64,000 bases of DNA from Dasypus novemcinctus (lineage: Eukaryota; Chordata; Mammalia; Cingulata; Dasypodidae): positions 25,121,652 through 25,185,651 of the forward strand of contig NC_080702.1 of the NCBI RefSeq assembly GCF_030445035.2, in the 5' to 3' direction. The translations under genes and the position numbers were made by a program. Every line of letters starts with the position of its first letter. Within the stretch, counting starts at the first letter, position 1. Under the pieces are notes generated by a model. That model did not search any database. It saw nothing but the letters and a program-made list of their open reading frames with translations, and was not told where the DNA came from. Of the stretch, positions 44,147 through 56,925 are shown piece after piece.

Positions 44147-47100
44147 TTATTTCATATCACTGAGTTCATGCAGTATTTGTCCTTCAATGCCTGGGTTGCT
44201 TCACTCAACATAAGGTTCTCAAGATTCATCCATTTACCACCAGTGTTTGTAGTGTATTGGTTCTTAAAGCCGAGTAGTATTCCATTGTATGTATATACCA
44301 CATTTTACTTATCCATTCATCTGTTGAGGGGCATTTGGGTTGATTTCAACTTTTGGCAAGTGTGAACAATGCTGCTATGAACATTGGGGTGCATATATTG
44401 GTTTGTGTCCCTGTTTTCAGTTCTACTGGATATATATCCAGCAGTGGAATTGTTGGGTCATATGGCAAATCTATGGCTAGGTTTTTGAGAAACTGAAACT
44501 GCCCTCCAGAATGATCGGATCCTTCTGTATTCCCACCAGCAGTGGATGAGTGTTCCCATTTCTCCACATCCTCTCCAGCATTTGTAGTCTTCTGTTTTTT
44601 CATAGCTGCCAATCTTATGGGAGTAAGATGGTATCTCATTGTAGTTTTGATTTGCATTTCCCTAATAGCTAGAGATTTGGAGCATTTATTTATGTGCTTT
44701 TTAGCCATTTGTATTTCTTCTTTGGAGAAGTGTCTGCTTAAAACATTTCCCATTTTTGAAATGGATTGTTTATATTTTTATTTTCAAGACATAGGAATTC
44801 TTTATATATGCAGGTTATAAGTCTGCTATCCGATATATGGTTACCAAATATTTTCTCTCATTGTATAGGCTGTCTTTTCACTTTCTTGACAAACTCCTTT
44901 GAGGTGCAGAAGGCTTTAATTTTGAGGAAGTTCCATTCATCTATTTTTTCTTTTGCTGCTCATGCTTTTGGTGTGAAGTTCATGAAGCCATTTCCTATTG
45001 CAATGTCTTGTATATGCTTCCCTATACTGCTTTCCAAAGTCTTTATGGTCTTGGCTCTTATATTTAGGTCTTTGATCCATCTTTAGTTGATTTTTGTATA
45101 AACTGTGAGATGGTAATCCTCTTTCATTCTTTTATATAGATAGCCAGTTCTCCAGGTACCATTTGTTGAATAGGGCATTCTCTCCCAGTTGAGAGGGTTT
45201 GGTGGCTTTATTGAATATTTTGTGGCTATATATATGAGGATCTATATCAGAACTCTCAATTCAGTTCAATTGGGTGTGTGTCTTTTCTTGTGCCAATACC
45301 ATGCTGTTTTCACTACTGTAGCTTTGTGGGATGTTTTGAAGTCAGGTAGTGTGATTCCTCCAATTTTGTTTTTCTTTTTCAATATGTCTTTGCCTATTCG
45401 GGGCCTCTTTCCTTTCCAAATAAATTTCATAGCCAGGTTTTCTAGTTCCTTAAAGAAGGCTGTGTTGATTTTTATTGGGATTGCATTGAATGTGTAGATC
45501 AGTTTTGGTAGGATAGACATCTAAATAATATTAGTCTTCCTATCCATGAGCAGGGAATATTCTTCCTTTTATTTAGGTCTTCTTTGAGTTCCTTGAACAG
45601 TTTTGTGGCATTCTCTGTGTATAAGTTTTTTACATCTTTAGTTAAATTTATTCCTAGGTATTTGATTTTTGTATTATTATAAATGGTGTTTGTTTCTTGA
45701 TTTCCTCCTGAGCTTGCTCATTATTGGTGTACAGAAATGCTAATGATTTTTGCACATTGATCTTATAACCTGTGATTTTACTAAATTCATTTATGAGTTC
45801 TAGAAGCTTTGTTGTGGACTCTCAGGGTTTTCTATATATAGGATCATGTCATCTGTAAATAATAAAATTTTTACTTCTTCCTTTCCAATTTTAATGCCTT
45901 TTGTATCTTATTCTAGCCTTAGTGCTCGAGTAAGTACTTCTAAGACAATGTTAAATAGAAGGGGAGGGAGTGGGCATCCTTGTCTTGTTCTTGATCTTAG
46001 AGGGAAGGATTTTAGGATTTCACCATTGCAAATGATGTTGGCTGTGGGTTTTTCATATATACTCTTTATCATGTTCAAAAAATTTCCTTGTATTCCAATC
46101 TTTTGCAGTGTTTTTATCAAGAAAGGGTGTTGTATTTTGTCAAATGCTTTTTCTGCATCTATAGATATAATTCATGTGATTTTTTTCCTTCAATCTGTTT
46201 ATACGGTGTATTACATTGATTGATTTTCTTATGTTGAACCATATTTGTATACCCAGAATGAATCCCACTTGGTTATGGTGTATAATTCATTTAAGTTGTT
46301 GTTGAATACGGTTAGCAAATATTTTGTTGAGGATTTTAGCATCTAGGTTCATGAGAGAAATTGGTCTGTAATTTTCCTTTCTTGTGGTTTATTTGTTTGG
46401 CTTTGGTACTAGGGTAACATTGGCATCATAGAATGAGTTCGGTAATGTTCCTTCCATTTTGATTTTTGGAAGAGTTTCAGCAGGATTGGTGTTAGTTCAT
46501 TCCGGAATATTTTGTAGAATTCACCTGTGAAGCCGTCTTCCCTGGGCTCTTCTTAATTGGGAGGTTTTTAATGACTGATTCCTCTCTTTACTTGTGTTTT
46601 TTTTTGAGTTCTTCAAATTCTTCTTTCATCAATATAGGCTGCTTATGTGTTTCTAGGAAATTGTCCATATCCTCTGAACTGTCATTTTTTTTGGAATATA
46701 GTTTTTCAAAGTATCCTCTTATGATAGTCTTTATTTCTGTGGGGTCAGTGGTGAAAACTCCTTTGCCATTTCTTATTTTGTGTATTTCCATCTTCTCTCT
46801 TTTTTTATTAATTAGTCTTACTAAGGGTTTGTCAATTTTATTGATTTTCCCAAAGAACCAGCACTTGGTCTTGTTTATCTTTTCAAGTGCTTTCTTGTTT
46901 TCTATTTCATTTAATTCTGCTCTTATCTTTGTTATTTCTTTCTTTCTTCTTCCTGTGGGGTTTACTTGGTTGTTTTTTTACTAATTCGTCCAAATGTACA
47001 GTTAGTTCTTCAATTTTTGCTCTTTCTTCATTTTTGATGTCTGAATTTGTGGCTATAAATTTCCCTCGCAGTACTGCTTTTGCTGCATCCCATAAATTTT

Positions 47101-47954
47101 GGTATGTTGTGGTATCATTTTCATTAGTTTCAAGGTAGTTATTAATTTCTTTTGAGATTTCCTCTTTGACCTACTGTTTTTCTAAGAGTGTGCTGTTTAA
47201 TTTCCATATCTTGGTGTGAAATCTGGGCCTCTGGCCCTTGCAGATTTCCAGCTTCACTCCACTGTGGTCAGAGATATTATTTTGTATGATTTCGATCTTT
47301 CTGATTTCATTAGGCCTTTCTTTGTGGCCTAGCATATGGTCTATCTTTGGAGAATGATCCATGTGCACTTGAGAAAAATGTAGATCCTACTGTATTCTGG
47401 TGTAATGATCTGTATATGTTTATTAGATCCTACTCCTCTAATATACTGTTCAAATATTTTGTTTCTTTAGTGATTCTCTTTTGAGATGTTCTGTCCAAAG
47501 TTGATAGTGGTGTATTAAAATCTCCCACTATAATTGTACAGGCATCTATTCTTTCACTTAATTTTTTCAGTGATTGACTCACGTATTTGGAGGCACCCTT
47601 GTTAGGATCATAAATATTTATGATTGTGTGTTCTTCTTGAGAGATTGTCCCTTTCACTTATATGTAGTATCCTTCTTTTTCTCTTGCAATTATTTTGCAT
47701 TTAAAGTCTATTTTGTCTGATATTAATATAGGTACTCCTGCCTTTTTTTGGTTATTGTTTGCTTGTAAGATTGTTTTCCAACCTTTCACTTTCAACCTCC
47801 ATGAATCCCTGGGTCTAAGATGTGTTTCTTGTAGACAGCATATAGATGGGTCATATTTCCTTATACAATGTCCCAGTCTGAACCTTTTGATAGGTGAGTT
47901 TAATCCATTGACATTCAGTATTATTACTTTCAAGGAATTATTTATGTTAGCCAT
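44147..47954 (-). pseudogene. L1 ORF2, broken, copy C
   Basis: It starts at ATG 47,954 (MANINNSLKVIILNVNGLNS). The endonuclease motifs QETHL and IIVGDFNTP are visible, then RT pieces such as [13 protein letters not shown] (about 45,950-45,990), and the C-terminal region with [10 protein letters not shown] to about 44,150. Frameshifts and stops are scattered, so no full product. Unlike A and B it keeps a sense codon at the site of their shared TGA. Confidence 0.9.
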
Positions 47955-48097
47955 ATTTTGATTGGACTTGTGTTTGTCATATTTTGTTTGTTTCCTTCTA
48001 TTTTTGCCTTTTTTGTTGCTCCTACACTCCCCTCCAACTCTGCCTCTCCTGTTTTTTCCTTTCTTCCTGCAGAATTCCCTTTAGTGTTTCTTGAACA

Positions 48098-48113
48098 CTC
48101 TTTAGTGTTTCTT
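48098..48113 (-). repeat. Target-site duplication of copy B, left copy
   Basis: CTCTTTAGTGTTTCTT, identical over 16 bases to 56,302-56,317. It is followed by the T-rich complement of the poly(A) tail of copy B. Confidence 0.92.
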
Positions 48114-50656
48114 TATTTTTTAATTATTTATTTATTTTTAATTACATTATGAAAAATATGAGGTCCCATTCAACCCCACCACCCCTGCCCCCCACTCCCC
48201 CCACAGCAACACTCTCTCCAATCATCATGACACATCCATTGCACCTGGTAAGTTCATCTCTGAGCATCACTGCACCCCAAAGTCAATGGTCCACATCATA
48301 GCCCAGACTCTCTCACGTTCCATCCAGTGGGCCCTGGGGGGATCTATAATGTCCCATAATTGTCCGTGAAGCACTATCCAGGACAACTCTACGTCCCGAA
48401 AACGCCTCCACATCTCATCTCTTTCTCCCGTTCCCCACACCCAGCAGCCACCATGGCTACCGTTCCCACACCCATTCCACATTTTCTCTGTGGACATTGG
48501 ATTGGTTGTGTCCATTGCACATCTATGTCAAGTGAGGGCTTAGATTCCATATGGGTACTGGATGCACTCCTCCCGCTTCCAGTTGTAGACACTCTAGGCT
48601 CCATGTTGTGGTGGTTGACCTTCTTCAACTCCATGTTAGCTGAGTGGAGTAAGTCCAATAAATCAAAGTGTAGGAGCTGAAGTCTGTTGAGGCTCTGGGC
48701 CTGGGTGTCATATTATCAGTCCAGAGATTGAAATCCCCTACATATATCTTAAACCCAGCACCGACTACAATTCCAATAAAGTAGCATGCAAGTCTTGTGA
48801 AAAGAGATCCCCTCTGAGTCCAATTCCATCACACAGAAACACCAGGTCCAAAGAAGGGCTATCTGTCATGGCAGTGAACCCCTTCTGCCATGACCATAGA
48901 ACCCGTGGGTCTCTTTATCCCTCAAAAGAACCTATACCTGGGTTTGTATCTACCTTATCTGTCTCTTAGACTCTGTTCAGTTGTACATAGGGGTATTCCT
49001 TCTGACAACCTCCAGACTCTTTTTTAGAGACTCACAGCCTTATAATCTCATTTCTCCTTTCCATTTCCCCCTTACATTAGGTCAAACAGCTTCCCGAAGT
49101 CATGTTATTATATGTAGACAGGTATATTCTGCTGTTCCGCATTGAATCTTTAATTCAAGGTCATTTTATAGTTGCTTCTTCAGCTGGTATGTGGTAGTGA
49201 TCCCTCGGTGCCAGGGAGGCTCATCCCCAGGTGTCATGTCCCACGCTGGGGGGAATGTATCGCATCTACACACTGAGTTTGGCTGTGACAGTGGCCACAT
49301 TTGAGTAACATGCAGGCTGTCAGGAGGAAACCCCCAGGCACAATGCTACTCTAGGCCTTGTTCTTATTGCAGGTGTATAGACTCAAAAGTGTAACCATTA
49401 GTATCACGAGCCCACTGTTGGGCCCTCCTTCCTTCCTGGTTCTTGCCGTTGCACCTGGAGGATTGCCGCTGCTCTCCCAGGGCCCACAACAGTGACCCCC
49501 CCGGCCAGGAGCCCAGTACCCCCCCAGCTGTTGTTTTTGTTTCCATTATGAGTATATATAGACATTACCATATACCCTGGGCATATGCCCTGTATAACTC
49601 CCTGTCAACCATATATATCCTGTCAATAACATCCCATATCAGTATTCCTCCGCTGCCATTGTTGAACCACTCTGTGATCCAAAACTTCCCGTAAAGTGAA
49701 TCCCAACATAATGTCAGCTTCAGAAGAGTCTTAGATCACTGAAATTCATATATACAATATACAGTATTTCCCCAGATCCACCATAAAACCTTTTCCATTG
49801 CACAGCAATAATCTTTTAACTTATTCATATCATATTTCCTGAAACTGATGTACAGATTCCAACACTATAGTTTTCAAACAAGGTGACATTTGTGCTTACT
49901 ATGTGGTCCATATTTTAGGCTGTACAGTTTTCTAAATTTTTTAGTTATCCTAAGTTTTGTCTTATGGTTTTCATTATTAGTCTGTCGTCCCCTATATGTT
50001 TTTGGTGTAATATTAGCTATTCTATATTCATTCTCGTGTACTCTCACATAACTCCTCTTTTGCCCCCTTATTTACCTTTGTTCCATCCATTCCACATCCA
50101 TTTTCCCCTCCCCTTAGGGCCCACAGCGCCTGCCAATCTAATACCCTGGGAGCGGTCCTTTCTCACGAGAGATACAGTTCTCTCTATTCGACGGCATTAG
50201 TCTTCCCCAGGATATGGGTCCACCCCACCCAATGGTAGAACCCACCTTGGCAAAATGAGCCTTCAGCTATTCCGTCCAGAGTCCGTCACGCATCAGACCA
50301 TACCCCCTGAGTGTCCTAACCAGGTAACCCTCCTACTTATACTTTGATACGTTTTACTCAACATTTAGTTCTCAACGAACTTCTGACACTCTCCCATATT
50401 CGTATGTTGCCCCTCCCTCCCACCTATGTCTTGGACAATATTACCCCTCTTCCCATCCCCAGCCCCCCTCAAACCCAGAAAAACCCACCCGAAGGTAACC
50501 CCTTGCCCCCATTTTGTCCCTTCTTTGTGCTCATACTTACCGCCAGCTCATCACAGATTCCACCCCTGCAGACATTAACTCATATCCTTCCTCCACCCCC
50601 CAATTTCCTGTAAGCCACTTTTCCAGACTCTAGCTCTCTGAGGCAGTTAACTTATT
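48114..50656 (-). other. Long L1 3' UTR, copy B
   Basis: 2.54 kb of non-coding DNA between the ORF2 stop and the tail, with a C-rich tract (G-rich on the L1 strand) at about 48,170-48,205 next to the tail. Similar lengths are seen in copies C (about 2.95 kb), E (about 2.9 kb) and H (about 2.4 kb). Confidence 0.85.
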
Positions 50657-53600
50657 TCATATCATTGAGGTCATATAGTATTTGTCCTTCAATGCCTGGG
50701 TTGCTTCACTCAACATAAGATTCTCAAGGTTCATCCATGTTATCACGTGCGATTGTAGTGTATTGGTTCTTACAGCTGAGTAGTATTCCATTGTGTGTAT
50801 ATACCACATTTTATTGATCCAATCATCTGTTGATGGGCATTTGGATTGATTCCAACTTTTGGCGATAGTGAACAATGCTGCTATGAACATTGGTGTACAT
50901 ATATCGGTTTGTGTCCTTGTTTTCAGATCTGATGGGTATATACCCAGCAGTGGTATTGCTGGGTCATATGGCAAATCTATGGATAATTTTTTGAGAAACC
51001 GCCAAACTGTCCTCCAGAATGGTAGGATCCTTCTGCATTCCCACCAGCAATGGATGAGTGTTCCCCTTTCTTCACATCCTCTCCAGCATTTGTATTCTAA
51101 TGTTTTTTTCATAGCTGCCAATCTTATGGGAGTAAGATGGTATCTCATTGTAGTTTTGATTTGCATTTCCCTGATAGCTAGAGATTTGGAGCATTTTTTC
51201 ATGTGCTTTTTAGCCATTTGTATTTCTTCTTTGGAGAAGTGTCTGTTTAAGTCTTTTTCCCATTTTTTAAATGGGTTGTTTATCTTTTTGTTTTCAAGAT
51301 ATATGAGTTCTTTATATATGCAAGTTATAAGTCTCTTATCAGATATATGGTTGCCAAATATTTTCTCCCATTGTGTGGGTTCCCTTTTTACTTTCTTGAC
51401 AAACTCCTTTGAGGTGCAGAAGGCTTTAATTCTGAGGTAGTCCCATTTATCTATTTGTTCTTTTGCTGCTCGTGCTTTTGGTGTGATATTCATGAAGCCA
51501 TTTCCTATTACAAGGTCCTGTAGATGTTTCCCTACACTGCTTTCTAAGGTCTTTATGGTCTTGGCTCTTATATTTAGGTCTTTGATCCATCTTGAGTTGA
51601 TCTTTGTATAAGGTGTGAGATGGTAATCCTTTTTCATTCTTCTACATATGGCTATCCAGTTCTCCAGGCACCATTTGTTGAATAGGCCATTCTCTCCCAG
51701 TTGAGAGGGTTTGGTGGCTTTATCGAATATTATATGGCTATATACATGAGGTTCTATATCTGAACTTTCAATTCGATTGCATTAGTCTGTCTGTCTCTCC
51801 TTATGCCAGTACCATGCTGTTTTCACTACTGTAGCTTTGTAGTATGTTTTGAAGTCAGGAAGTGTGATTCCTCCTATTTCGTTTTTCTTTTTCAATATGT
51901 CTTTGGCTATTCGGGGCCTCTTTCTATTCCAAATAAATTTCATAGTTAGTTAGTTTTTCTAGTTACTTAAAGAAGGCTGTGTTGATTTTTATTGGGATTG
52001 CATTGAATGTGTAGATCAGTTTTGGTAGGATAGATCTCTTAATAATATTCAGTCTTCCTATCCATGAACAGGGAATATTCTTCCATTTATTTAGGTCTTC
52101 TTTGATTTCCTTGAACAATCTTGTATAGTTCTCGATGTATAAGTTTTTTACCTCTTTAGTTAAATTTATTCCTAAGTATTTGATTTTTTTATTTACTATT
52201 GTGAATGGTATTTGTTTCTTGATTTCCTCCTGATCTTGCTCCTTATTGGTGTACAGAAATGCTACTGATTTTTGCGCATTGATCTTATAACCTGCGACTT
52301 TGCTAAACTCATTTATGAGTTCTAGGAGCTTTGTTGTAGATCTCTCAGGGTTTTCTATATATAGGATCATGTCATCTGCAAATAATGAAATTTTGACTTC
52401 TTCCCTTCCAATTTGAATGCCTTTTATATCTGGTTCTTGTCTCAGTGCTCAAGCAAGTCCTTCCAAGTCAATGTTAAATAGGAGCGGAGACAATGGGCAT
52501 CCTTGTCTTGTTCCTGAGTTTAGAGGGAAGGATTTCAGGATTTCGCCATTGTAAACAATGTTGGCTTTCAGTTTTTCATATATACTCTTTATCATGTTCA
52601 AAAAGTTTCCTTGTATTCCAATCTTTTGGAGTGTTTTTATCAGGAAGGTGTGCTGTATTTTGTCAAATGCCTTTTCTGCATCTATAGATATTATCATGTC
52701 GTTTTTTTCTCTCAATCTGTTTATATGGTATATTACATTGACTGATTTTCTTATGTTGAACCATCCTTGCATACCTGGAATAAATCCCACTTGGTCATGG
52801 TGTATAATTTGTTTAATGTGTTGTTGAATACGATTAGCAAGTATTTTTTTAAGTATTTTTGCGTCTAGGTTCATTAGAGAAATTGGTGTGTAATTTTCCT
52901 TTCTTGTGGTGTCTTTGTTTGGCTTTGGTACTAGGGTAATGTTGGCATCATAGAAGGAATTAGGCAGTGTTCCTTCTGTTTCGATTTTTTGGAATAGTTT
53001 CAAAAGGAGTGGTGTTAGTTCTTTCCGGAATGTTTTGTAGAATTCACCTGTGAAGCCGTCTGGCCCTGGTCTCTTCTTAGTTGGGAGATTTTTAATGACT
53101 GATTCTATCTCTTTGCTTGTGATTGGTTTGCTAAGATCATCAATTTCTTCTTTCGTCAGTATGGGCTGCTTATGAGTTTCTAGGAATTTGTCCATTTCCT
53201 CTAAATTGTCATTTTTGTTGGAATATAGTTTTTCAAAGTATCCTCTTATGATAATCTTTATTTCTGTGGGGTCAGTGGTGATATCACCTTTCTCATTTCT
53301 TATTTTGTGTATTTGCATCTTTTCTCTTTTTTTCTTTGTTAGTCTCGCTAAAGGTTTGTCAATTTTGTTGATCTTCTCAAAAAAACAGCTCTTGGTCTTA
53401 TTTATTTTTTCAAGTGCTTTCTTATTTTCTATTTCATTTAGTTCTGCTCTTATCTTTGTTATTTCCTTCCTTCTTCTTCCTGTTGGGTTACTTTGTTGTT
53501 GTTTTTCTAATTCCGTCAAAAGTGCAGTTAGTTCTCCAATTTTTGCTCTTTCTTCTTTTTTGATATATGAAGTTATGGCTATAAATTTCCCTCTCAGTAC

Positions 53601-54478
53601 CGCTTTTGCTGCATCCCATAAATTTTGGTATGTTGTGTTATCATTATCATATGTTTCAAGGTAGTCATTGATTTCTTTTGAGATTTCCTCTTTGACCCAC
53701 TGTTTTTCTAAGAGTATGCTGTTTAATTTCCAAATTGTCGTGTGGAGGTGGGTCTCTGTCCCTTGCAAATTTCCAGCTTCACTCCACTGTGGTCAGAGAT
53801 ATTGTTTTGTATGATTTTGGTCTTTCTGAATTCATTAAGCCTTCCTTTGTGGCCTAGCATATGGTCAATCTTGGAGAATGTTCCATGTGCGCTTGAGAAA
53901 AATGTATATCCTGCTGTGTTTGGGTGTAATGATCTATATATGTCTATTAGATCCAGCTCTTCTAATATACTGTTCAAATGTTTTATTTCTTTAGTGATTC
54001 TCTTTTGAGATGTTCTGTCCAGAGTTGATAGTGGTGTATTAAAATCCCCCACTATAATTGTAGATGCGTCTATTCTTTCACTTAGTTTTTCCAGCATTTG
54101 CCTCATGTATTTAGAGGCACCCTTGATTGGAGCATAAATATTTATGATTGTTCATTTTTCTTGAGAGATTGTCCCTTTGACTAATATGTAGTAACCTTCT
54201 TTGTCTCTCACAATTGTTTTGCATTTAAAGTCTATTTTGTCTGATATTAATATAGCTACAACTGCCTTTTTTTGGTTGTTGTTTGCTTATATGATTGTTT
54301 TCCAGCCATTCACTTTCAACCTCCATGAGTCTCTGGGTCTAAGATGTGTCTCTTGTAGGTAGCATATAGATGGGTCATATTTCCTTATCCAGTGTCCCAG
54401 TCTGAATCTTTTGATAGGTGAGTTTAGTCCGTTGACATTCAGTGTTATTACGTTTAGAGAGTTATTTATGGTAGCCAT
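50657..54478 (-). pseudogene. L1 ORF2, nearly intact, copy B
   Basis: ATG 54,478 to the stop at 50,657: 3,822 bases, exactly 1,274 codons. Endonuclease: NVNGLN, QETHL, IIVGDFNTPLS, and SDHSGVK with the catalytic His. [15 protein letters not shown] and FADDMILY (about 52,366-52,390). The C-terminal region with WWECRR is intact in a 326-codon open stretch. Breaks: a stop near 54,287, TGA at 54,152-54,154, a frameshift near 53,740 and one back between 51,640 and 51,960. These two frameshifts compensate each other. It would encode the nicking and copying enzyme of L1. Confidence 0.92.
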
Positions 54479-54609
54479 ATTTTGGTTGGATTTGTGTTTG
54501 TTATATTTTGTTTGTATTATTTTATTTTCCCCTTCTATTTTTGTCTTTCTTGTTGCTTTTACACTCTCCTCCATCTCTGACTGTCCTGTTTTTTCCTTTC
54601 TTTCTGCAG

Positions 54610-55515
54610 AACTCCCTTAAGAATTTCTTGAAGGGGAGGTTTCTTGTTGATATACTCTTTCAGTTTCTGTTTATCTGTGAATGTTTTGAACTCTCCATCA
54701 TTTTTGAATGCTAGTTTAGCTGGATAGAGTATTCTTGGTTGGAAATTTTTTTCCTTTAGTACCTTGACTATATCATACCACTACCTTCTTGCCTCCATCG
54801 TTTCAGATGAGAAATCAGCACTTAATCTTATGGAGTTTCCCTTGTATGTGATGGTTTTCTTTTCTCTTGCTGCTTTGAGAATTTTTTCTTTGTCTTGAGC
54901 ATTGGATAATTTGACAAGTATATGTCTTGGGGTGGGCCTGTTGGAGTTTATGACCAGTGGAGTGTGCTGTGCTTCTTGGATATGTACATCTGTCTCTTTC
55001 AGTAGATTTGGGAAGTTTTCATTCATTATTTCCTGCAACACTCCTTCTGACCCCTTTCCCTTCTCTTCTCCTTCTGGAATGCCTATAATACGTATGTTTG
55101 AGCATTTTGCGTTATCATTCAGGTCCCTAAGTCCTATCTGGATTTTTTCTACCTTTTTATTGACCACTTCTACTATCTGTTTGATTTCCAAAGCACTGTC
55201 TTCCACATCACTAATTCTCTGCTCTGCCTCTTCTAGTCTGCTGATATTTGCTGCAAGTGTATTTTTGATTTCTTGAATTGTGGTGTTCATTTCCATCATA
55301 TCTGTTATTTTTTTGTGCATGTCTGCAATTTCCCCTCCAAGTGTTGTCTTCATGCTATTAACCTCTTTCATTACTTCATCAAATTTGTCGGTGATAAATG
55401 TTCTGAGATCTTTCATTGCTTGTGCGAAGTCCTGCCCCCCTTCCTGATTGGATTCAGCCATGTTTTCCTGATTACTGGTTTGGTTTGTAGATTTTTGTTG
55501 CTGTCTTGTCAACAT
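54610..55515 (-). pseudogene. L1 ORF1, one premature stop, copy B
   Basis: It starts at ATG 55,515 (MLTRQQQKSTNQTSNQENMA). The first 244 codons are open to a stop at 54,781: N-terminal part, coiled coil (about residues 40-125), RRM core (IRIIGIPEGEEKGKG) and most of the C-terminal domain. Past the stop the same frame continues (WYDIVKVLKEKNFQPRIL) to about 54,610. Trimeric RNA chaperone of the L1 particle. Confidence 0.9.
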
Positions 55516-56301
55516 TTTTTCTTGACGGGTTTAATCAGTTCCTTAGCTTCTTTGTCTAGTCTTGGAGATTAATTAGCTGTTGTTTTTGCGTAAGTGTTAT
55601 ATCTTCTCTTTGTCACTTTGTTCTTCTTATTCCAATTTCTTATTGCTAGTTAAGCTCACTTTAAAGCAAATATTAGTGCCAGGGAAAGGCAATTGTGTAA
55701 GGGAGGAAAAAGTGTGAAGTAGTATTGGTGATATATGTTAACAAAGCAACAATATGAGTTCTGGGAGGATGGAGGTTAGATCATGTAAATTGTGTAGAGC
55801 TATAGTAGTAGGAAAGTACCTATAATGAGGTAGACTGAATATGGGAGGAATGTGGTACATACTAAGAGGCTATTGTTTTCGTGAGAGAGGGAAAGAAAAA
55901 AGAAACGTAATAGTTTCAGGGATGAATACCAGATGGAAAACTAAACAAAGGTATTAGAAATTAAGAGTTAGACACTTTGTGGATCAAAGAAAGGGAGATG
56001 GAATATAGGAGAGATAGCAGATGGTGGAGAATATCAAGTTGTAGGGGAAAGGGGATAGTGTAGATAGTTTAAATCTATTCACAGAGAAATGAGGCAGTGG
56101 AGGGTGAGGAAACCCAGCAAATGTGAGGTATTTCCTGTAGGACCTATTGTACTTCCCTCCAAATCGATGTCCAAACACCTTGTGACCAGGAAAAATCCCA
56201 AAACAGCCCGGTCCCAAAGAGTCTCTGATGCCTCCCAGCCGATTCCCTTCAGGAGCTAGTAACCGGGAAGTTCACTCAGCCGCCATCTTGCCCCCTCCTC
56301 T
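55516..56301 (-). promoter_or_regulatory. L1 5' UTR with one promoter unit, copy B
   Basis: At its 5' end the minus strand reads 'gcaagatggcggctgagtg', which holds an AAGATGGCGGC YY1-type site, the same kind of site known at the start of human L1. Only one monomer-like unit is seen, in contrast with the arrays of A and C. The remaining 5' UTR is A/G-rich and leads into ORF1. Confidence 0.65.
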
Positions 56302-56317
56302 CTCTTTAGTGTTTCTT
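56302..56317 (-). repeat. Target-site duplication of copy B, right copy
   Basis: CTCTTTAGTGTTTCTT, identical to 48,098-48,113. To its right, ORF1 sequence of copy C resumes. Confidence 0.92.
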
Positions 56318-56925
56318 GGCACACTCTTTCAATTTCTGTTTATCTGTGAATATTTTGAATTTTCCATCATTTTTGAATGCTAGTTTAGCTGGGTAGAGTA
56401 TTCTTGGTTGGAAATTTTTTTCTTTTAGTACCTTTACTATATCATACCACTGCCTTCTTGCCTCCATGGTTTCAGATGAGAAATCAGCACTTAATCCTAT
56501 GGAGCCTCCCTTGTATGTGATGGTTTTTGTTTCTCTTGCTGCTTTTAGAATTTTCTCTTTGTCTTGAGCATTGGATAATTTGACAAGTATATGTCTTGGA
56601 GTGGGCATGTTGGGATTTATATTTGGGGTGCATTGTGCTTCCTGGTCATGTACATCCATCTCTCTCAGTAGATTTGGGAAATTTTCTGCCATTATTTCCT
56701 CCAACACCCCTTCTGTCCCTTTTCCCTTCTCTTCTCCTTCTGGGATGCCTATGATACGTATGTTTCTGCATTTTCCTTTGTCATTCAAATCCCTAAGTCC
56801 TAGCTGGATTTTTTCTATCTTTTTATCGATCAGTTCTACTCTCTGTTGATTTCAGATGTACTGTCTTCCACATCGCTAATTCTCTCCTCTGCCTCTTCTA
56901 ATCTGCTGCTGTTTGCTGAGAGTTA
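56306..56925 (-). pseudogene. L1 ORF1 C-terminal half, copy C
   Basis: An open stretch of 160 codons (56,788 down to 56,306) covers the RRM core (IRIIGIPEGEEKGKG) and the C-terminal domain through WYDIVKVLKEKNFQPRI. The coiled-coil N-terminal part is missing at the deletion near 56,925. The 3' end of the gene lies across the copy B insertion, at about 48,100. Confidence 0.85.

Larger units (their letters stand above)
41195..48113 (-). mobile_element. LINE-1 copy C, 3' part, minus strand
   Basis: The tail is at 41,195-41,230, the 3' UTR runs to about 44,146, ORF2 spans 44,147-47,954, and the intergenic part and ORF1 end follow to 48,113. It continues at 56,302-58,168 beyond the inserted copy B. 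The two halves are joined by the 16-bp duplication flanking B. C must be older than B. Confidence 0.88.
48114..56301 (-). mobile_element. LINE-1 copy B, full length, nested in copy C
   Basis: About 8.19 kb from poly(A) tail (48,114) to 5' end (about 56,301, 'gccatcttgccccctcctc' on the plus strand). 3' UTR 48,114-50,656 (2.54 kb), ORF2 50,657-54,478, ORF1 about 54,610-55,515, 5' UTR 55,516-56,301. It is bounded by perfect 16-bp duplications, so both ends are certain. It is the best preserved L1 here but still broken in both ORFs. Confidence 0.95.
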
